12,514 bases of DNA from Jimgerdemannia flammicorona (taxonomy: Eukaryota; Mucoromycota; Endogonomycetes; Endogonales; Endogonaceae). The notes beneath the pieces were generated by a model. The model did no database searches. It saw only the letters and a program-made list of their open reading frames with translations, and had not been told where the DNA came from. Of this stretch, positions 6,815 to 12,514 are shown piece by piece (position 1 is the first letter of the stretch; every line of letters begins with the position of its first letter). The position numbers and the translations under genes were made by a program. Location of the stretch: assembly GCA_003990745.1 (NCBI GenBank), contig RBNI01005477.1, forward strand, positions 1 through 12,514, given 5' to 3'.

Positions 6815-8851
6815 ATGGCAACCAGCAAGCAAGCAGATGCACATACTAGGTTGAGTGGACCTGGGGTCTTCAACTGGCAACATGTTGAGTAATGGTATAG
6901 ATTAGAGATAGGGTCTTTTGGTGGTCAGAGTGGGCAGGGCAGCTTGGATAGTAGAAGCAGCACTGCTGGTGGGGCTGGAGGGCAGAAGGGGAGGAGCTTT
7001 GTGGATATGCTGTGGGTGGGAGGCTGGCCAGTGAGAACTTGGAGTGAGCAGGCAGAAGGAAAGGGGAAGCAGAAGGTTAGGGAAGCTGGAGGTGCTGAAT
7101 CTCAGCCAGTGGGAGGTAGGGCTAGTGGAGTAGCTGCTGGAAGTAGTGGCAGGACTGCTGATGGCGGCATGACTGAGAATCTGGAAAAAAATCCAGATGT
7201 GACTATTGATGGGGAGACTGGGCAGATGGGTCTGAAGTGAAAGAGAGATCTGGCTGATGGTATGATAGGGCTAGCAGTGGCACTATTACTCAAGAAGTTG
7301 ATTTTAGAGTTTGCAGCAACCTTGTGTTTCAGAGGCTTGGCTGTGATGGTGAGGATGGTTCTGGGGCTTATATCAGAGCAGATGGCTGGAGTAGCCTCAG
7401 TGAAGTTTCTGAAGGGGTTGGAGGGGTTGGAGGGGGTGGAGGTGGGCTTTGAGGAGGTGGGCCCATTGGAGGAGGCTTTGAAGTCTGGAGTAGCCATAGG
7501 GGAGATGGTGGTCCCTATGGTACAGTGCTTGAGGTGGGACCCCAGGGTGGTGCAGTTACTGGTGAAGAGGGTACCCACAGTGATGAAGAATGAGACTAGG
7601 AGGAGAGTAGAAGAGGTGATGGCAGAGTTTGGTGATATGATTGATATTGGTTTCCAGATGTGGGAGGGGACCACCTTTAGGACAGGTGATGTGGATATCA
7701 GAATTAGACTGGCTGGGAGAGAGGCCACAGGGAAGACAAGTGACTGGTCTTTGGTGTTAATGTGGGGGGCTTTTGTCTGCAAGGTATCGAGGGTGAAAGA
7801 GAGTGAAGAGGAGGAGAAGGACTTGTTGGAGGCTCTGGAGGAGTTGAGTGGTGCTATCAAGTGGAGGGCAAAGGCCTGGAAGTTGTATGTAGAGTTGATA
7901 CATCTGGAGATTGTTGATGAGAAGCATATTCACACTGACAAGATACAGTGGGAGAGGGCTCAAGGGTGCTGGAGGCAGAGAGAGCTGCTGGCAAGCATGG
8001 AAGTAGGGGTGAAGGTGAAGGCTGGAGGCACTGAGAAGTCTGAGGGCATGGAGGTGAGTGTCTGGACTAGTAAGAGAGGAGAAGATGTGGAGGAGGGCCT
8101 GGAAGAGACTGGGAAGATACCTCACAAAGACCCTTTTGCTGATAGTATATTCAAAGTCTGGGAACCAGTCATTAATGACACCTCCCCACTGGTCAGGTGT
8201 CTAGCTATGAGGGGTTGGATGGCAGAGGATGAGCTGATGAGGAGCAATCAGTGGGAACACTTTAGGGTTCCTGACATGATGAAAGGAGGACAGGTGGTGG
8301 CAGTTGGTAAGGATGAGCTGGTGGATATCCCAGAGGAGAGATGAGATGAAACTGCCATTATAGAGGCAGATATCATGATGCTGGATGCAGAGAGGTCAGG
8401 GATGCCTGGAGGGAAGGAGGTGGGGAACCTGCTGTGGATGAGCAAGATGATGGATAACTTCATAGCTGAAGAGTTAGGGGAAGTAGACTTGTGAGTAATG
8501 AGTGAGAATCATTGGATATAGATTCTGCATGGAGATGGGGTAGTGGAGGCACTGAAGGTGGAGATACTTGTGATTTTCCTGGAGGAGGAGGGGTATGAGG
8601 ATGATAAGGAAAGGGAGGCTGAGCTGGCAGTCATTGCTGGTGAGTGAGCTGCCTACTGTTGGGCAGAGCACCATGGTTTGCAACTCTGACAAGAGGCATG
8701 CCTGGAATATTATGAGGATTTCAAGGAAAAAGAGGATGGGGAGATAGCTGAACTTCTTGTCAGGCTGGAGGCATGGGTGGCAGAAGAGAAGATATTGGCT
8801 GCTGAATATGACTTCAACTTGGTACAGGAGGAGTTGAATGTGGACTTGTAG
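6815..8851 (+). pseudogene. ORF1 of copy C: RRM-like protein, in frame but with 7 internal stops
   Basis: This is homologous to ORF1 of copy A. It starts ATG 6815-6817 (MATSKQADAH) and ends TAG 8849-8851, 679 codons in one frame with no frameshift. The RRM-like block reads VVQLLVKRVP, EFGDMIDIGF, GDVDIRIRLA. Internal stops are TAA 6890-6892, TGA 7238-7240 (CGG in A), TGA 8342-8344 (TGG in A), TGA 8492-8494 (CGA in A), TAG 8519-8521 (AGG in A), TGA 8645-8647 (TGG in A) and TGA 8687-8689 (TGG in A). There is a 9-bp tandem duplication at about 7414-7431, giving KGLEGLEGVEV where A has KGLEGVEV. Preservation of the frame alongside many stops shows point-mutation decay rather than rearrangement. 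Confidence 0.9.
7414..7446 (+). other. G-quadruplex-type motif in ORF1 of copy C
   Basis: There are four G runs of 3-5 (7414-7417, 7423-7426, 7432-7436, 7444-7446) with loops of 5, 5 and 7 bases on the coding strand. It was created by the 9-bp duplication in copy C. The homologous part of copy A lacks the fourth close run. Folding is not shown by sequence alone. Confidence 0.45.
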
Positions 8852-8882
8852 AGGATGAGACTGATAATTAACATTATTCCTT

Positions 8883-11800
8883 ATAAATAGTACAACTAAC
8901 ATTTTCTCTCTCAATGTGAATAGATTAAGGGGATCTGGGCAGCATAAAAACATTTTTACTTGGCTTAAATGATTGGAAGCTGACCTCTTTTTACAGCAGG
9001 ATGTATGGTGTGAGAATGAGGAGGATCAGGTGGAGTAGACTAGAGAATGGGGAGGAGCTACTACTTAGTGTGGTAAAGTGGTGATTCTGGTGAGAAGGGG
9101 TAGAGGAGATTTGGTGGAGTCAGGAGCTGGGGTGACTGTTTGGTCTGGGGAGAATGGCATCGACCTGGGTGAGAACCAGTGAGAGTTGGCTCCTGCTATT
9201 GCCCTGCAGCTAGAGGTGAGCGAATTGAGTGGATTAGAAATCTTTTGGAGGAGGGAGTCCTCTTGGAGGAAGGAGTAGATATTCTGGGAGGTGACTTTAA
9301 TATGGTGCAGAATCCACATTTAGATAGAACTGATGGAGGGAGGAGTGCAGGCAGGAGGAGTGGCAGTCTGGATGCTTGGGAGGAGATGGAGAACCATAGC
9401 TCCTTAGGAGATATGGGCAGAACATAATGGGGTGACAAGAGAGTCTACACACACTGGGTGAATGGACTGGGTATGAGGATTGATTGGGTTCTGATACCTG
9501 AATGCTGGGGTATAGATGTTTGGAGGACTCTAGAGGTAGACTAGTGCCCATAGTCTGATCACTGGGGGCTATTAGGATAGGGGCAGTTTGGAGAGAGTGG
9601 AGATAGATCTGGACATTAGCACCTTAACTCCTCTCTGCTAGCTGAGAAGGTGTTGTGGGATCCATGGATAGAGGCCATACAGGTGAAAATTACTAGCTAG
9701 ATATATGAGGGCTCACCTGTAGATGTCTAGTAGATGAGATTGAAGGAGGTGGCAAGGGTTTATTGGGGGGGAGCAGATAGGGAGGCTGGGAGGCAGAGAA
9801 GGAAGAGAGTAAGGTGTGCTTCTAATAGACTGATTAGATTGTAGTTTGAGTGGGCTGGTTTGATTTCTTCTGAAGAGGTAGAGGATTGGAGATTAGAGCA
9901 AGCGAAATTGGAAGTAGCAGAGTTGTAATAGATATTGAGAGAGAAGAAGGAGATTCATTTGAAAGGACTGGCTGCTAAACTATAGTGGTAGGGGCTTGAG
10001 GAGGGGGAGTGGCCTACAAGGTACTTGTTAAGGCTCCTCCAAGCTAGGAGAGTATGATATCATTGGGATGGGGTTCTTGATGCTGAGGGAGAAATGGTGC
10101 ATGGCATGCAACAGATCTTGGGAGTACTGAAGGAGAGGTGGTGGGGTCTGTGAAGTGAGGAGAAAGGAGGTACAGATGAGGAGACAATTGGTGTCATGCT
10201 GGAGGAGTGGAAACCACCACAGGTGGAGAGTCTTGAAGACTTGACACTACCAGTCCGAGAGGATGAGGTCCAGGGAGTCCTGGTGGCAACTAAGCTTGGG
10301 ATAGCACCAGGAGAGGAGGGTTACCTTGAGACTTCTGGAAGAAGATGGTGTAGGTCCCTGGAGTGTTAGGAGAAATGGCAGCTCTCTGTGACCATATTCT
10401 TCTGAATAGTAGGTGGGTTAGAGAGCAGGACTTAGGGCTGGTGGCCTTACTGTATAAAGACAAGAGAAGGTAGGAGGATTGGAAGAACTGGAGGCCAATC
10501 ATGCTCCTGGATATGGACAGGAAGATGGTGACTAAGGTGGTTGTTGCAAGGCTATAGAAGGTTGCCTAACAGATGCTGGGTGAGGAGCAGCAGGACTTTG
10601 TTGGAGGCAGGCTTATCAGAGATGGGACTGCCTGGGTTCATGGCATTATTGAAGGAATATGGGCTTGTGTATTGGATGAAAGACTGGTCTTTTTGGATCA
10701 GAAAAAGGCCTATGACCATATTCAGCAGGTGTGGCTGGGCAAGGTGCTGGACAGAATTGGTATTCCTCAAGATTTCGAGCTTCTATGTTGAATCTGTTGG
10801 AGGGGAGTAGGGCAGTACTGTTGTGTAATAGTTACTTGGATCTAGCATTCTCCTTGGGAAGAGGAGTTCCTCAGGGAGATCCATTGTCTCCTATCCTCTA
10901 TACCCTTTCATTAGAACCTCTGATGGATAGGATATGACAGAAGGTGGCAGGGCTATCTGTATATAGTGTAGTGTGGAAGGTGGGGGCCTTTGCTGATGAT
11001 ATGATAGTTGGTCTTGGCTCAGTAGCAGATGTTGAGATACTTAAGGAGACAGTGGAATGGTATGAGGCATACTCTGGGGTGAAACTCAACTGGCATAAGT
11101 GTGAGACAATGGTGCTGAGAAATGGGCTGATGGGAGGGAATATCATTGGAACAATTGTCCCTACAGGAGAGGTGGTGAGGTATTTGGATATCTTTCTTTC
11201 TGTATATGGTTTGGTCTTGCCAAAAGAGTGGTGGGAGAGGAGGGTGGCCATTTGGGAGGAGGCTCTTAGAGGTTGGGGGGATCATTACATCTCCCTAGCA
11301 GGCCAGATATCAATCCTGAATGTCTACTGGTTCTCCAAGCTGTGGTATGTTGCTTACCATTTGGACTTTCCAGCTTAGGTGGTGAAGAGACTGATGAGAC
11401 TGGCTAGAGATTGGATTTGGATAGGGAGGTGGTCTCAGATCTGTTGGGACACTCCTTCAACACCAGTGGTTTGGGGAGAGCTAGGCCTAGTGAATTTTCC
11501 TAAGAGGCTACATTACCTGCAATCTTGGTGGTTGAAAAGAGCTATTGAATTACAGGGAGGGGGCTGGGTGCCACTGATGCAGAAGGTGTGGGAGATGAGA
11601 TTCTCCCCTTGAGAGTCCTTGGGAGATTTGCTATCTCTGGTAGATCTGGATAGAAGCCGATGGCTATGGTATAAGGGCTTCTGGTGGGGGGTGGTGGATA
11701 GAGCACACCGAATTGGTCTGTACTGGCAAAGCAATGAGGGGGAGATACCGTGGGGTCTGGCTATGTAGTAATGGGACAGACTGCTTCTGGGGGGTATTCC

Positions 11801-12514
11801 ACTTGCCGAGTTTGATATTAGTGAAGGAGTGGAGTGTCAGCAGGGACTTGGACAGGATCTATGGCCAAGTAGTTGGCAGACAGTGAGGATTGGTGAGGAG
11901 TGGGACTGGGCAGAAGTCTGGTCATGGAGTGCTGAGGTGTGGAGGTAGCTTCCTCCCAAGTTCTGAGTGGTATGGTGGCAGGTGCTGCAGAGAAATGTCA
12001 TGTCAAATTTCTGTGCTGGGCATCTGATAGAGGGTAGACAGTTAGATTGTGAGGAGTGTTATAATGTAGGGCAAGTTGGGGGTTTTGTACAGATGTCAGA
12101 ACATTGGCTGGAAGAGTGTGAGGTTCTGGGGGACTTTTGGATAGTAGTAGAGAACTGGTTGGGGGTAGAGAGGAGGCTGGATAGAGAGAGAGGTTGCTGG
12201 AAGGATTTGAAATCTCAGTTAGTAGGTAGTGTGGGCAATGGATGGCTCACTGTAGGGTGGGCTATAGCTATATGGGTATAGCTAGCTGGACATTGGCTCT
12301 TTGTTTTTGTAGAGGGGTGGTGGGTGGGTATACTGGAGAAGTTGTTAAGATAGGAGTGGTTGTTGGGAGATTTGTTGGCTGGGTGGTGGATTGGTTGGGG
12401 TTCCCAGAGTAGGAGTCATTGCCATCTGGTGGAAGGGATCTGTGAACAGAGTAGTGGGCAGGTGGTGATGGTAAATGACAAAGTGGTCTTTCGTCAAGAG
12501 GGGGTATGGGGGGA
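8883..12514 (+). pseudogene. ORF2 of copy C: endonuclease-reverse transcriptase, heavily mutated, partial
   Basis: This is homologous to ORF2 of copy A. The start codon is ATA (8883-8885) where A has ATG. Recognisable parts are FSLNVNRL, LQQDV, GDFNMV near 9290, RIDWVL near 9477 and SDHWGLL near 9556 for the endonuclease; WRPIMLLD near 10490, FLDQKKAYD near 10690, RGVPQGDPLSPILY near 10860, FADDMIV at 10989 and SGVKLNWHKC near 11070 for the RT; and CEEC...HWLEEC near 12048-12120 for the zinc tail. Single-base deletions relative to A fall near 9110-9125, 10316-10330 and 10770-10780. Stops include 8970-8972, 9036-9038, 9066-9068, 9170-9172, 9425-9427, 10151-10153, 11376-11378 and 11946-11948. 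The last open stretch (ICEQSSG...DKVVFRQ) matches the far end of copy A. Confidence 0.92.

Larger units (their letters stand above)
6734..12514 (+). mobile_element. LINE copy C, degraded, 3' end outside window
   Basis: This copy is the mirror partner of copy A and can be aligned to it over its whole length: 5' start ATCTTTCTCC at 6734, ORF1 at 6815-8851, the same 31-nt gap, then ORF2 from 8883 to the right edge. Base 1 of the window pairs with about 12497. Nearly all CpG sites are gone (about a dozen by eye over 5.8 kb), and stops have arisen mainly by C-to-T or G-to-A changes (CAG to TAG, CAA to TAA, CGA to TGA, TGG to TGA or TAG). This is the pattern of a long-silenced, methylated repeat. 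It is clearly older than copy A. Confidence 0.93.

Noticed and set aside
7102..7860. 252-codon open frame on the minus strand inside copy C
   Set aside because: Antisense shadow of ORF1. Its composition (Ser/Thr/Pro) mirrors the true frame, and no known motif is seen.
1..12514. RIP as the sole cause of copy C decay
   Set aside because: Some CpA-to-TpA changes exist, but a great many CpA/TpG sites remain in C and the strongest loss is of CpG. Methylation-linked deamination fits better. A RIP-like share cannot be excluded without counts.
1..12514. CRISPR array, bacterial operon, rRNA or tRNA
   Set aside because: There are no regular short repeats, no cloverleaf and no rRNA signature. The gene content is a eukaryotic LINE.

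Overview
This is eukaryotic transposable-element DNA. I see no host gene, rRNA, tRNA, CRISPR array or prokaryotic operon. Almost all of the window is three copies of one bicistronic non-LTR retrotransposon (LINE). ORF1 encodes a Gly/Ser-rich protein with an RRM-like segment. ORF2 encodes an apurinic-type (EEP) endonuclease, a reverse transcriptase and a C-terminal zf-RVT-type CCHC zinc motif. The host cannot be named from sequence alone. The L1-like NVNGL endonuclease start and the LPPKF/CxxC/H/C tail fit L1-clade LINEs, as in the green lineage and some fungi.

Layout: copy A (minus strand, 5' end near 5766, running off the left edge at base 1) and copy C (plus strand, 5' end near 6734, running off the right edge) point away from each other. 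Together they make a diverged inverted repeat centred near 6250. Copy B (minus strand, about 5767-6103) is only the first third of a kilobase of a third element. It stops abruptly where copy A begins, so A most likely inserted into ORF1 of B. The spacer at 6104-6733 separates the 5' ends of B and C. It holds a 72-base T tract flanked by a perfect 17-bp direct repeat, which I read as a tail-only retrotransposition scar with its target-site duplication.

In a live element, a transcript starting at the 5' end would have an 81-nt leader, ORF1 (about 677 codons), a 31-nt gap and ORF2 (over 1200 codons, 3' end outside the window). The ORF1 protein would coat the RNA. The ORF2 endonuclease would nick the target and the reverse transcriptase would copy the RNA there. 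No copy here is active. A has 2 stops and 1 frameshift in ORF1, and at least 11 stops plus a late frameshift in ORF2. C has 7 stops in ORF1, a lost ORF2 start codon (ATG to ATA), at least three frameshifts and more than 20 stops in ORF2.

The copies differ in age. A still carries roughly one CpG per 50-60 bp, while C has only about a dozen in 5.8 kb and many CAG/CAA/CGA/TGG to stop transitions. This points to long methylation-linked C-to-T decay of C (and B), and to a younger A inserted later.
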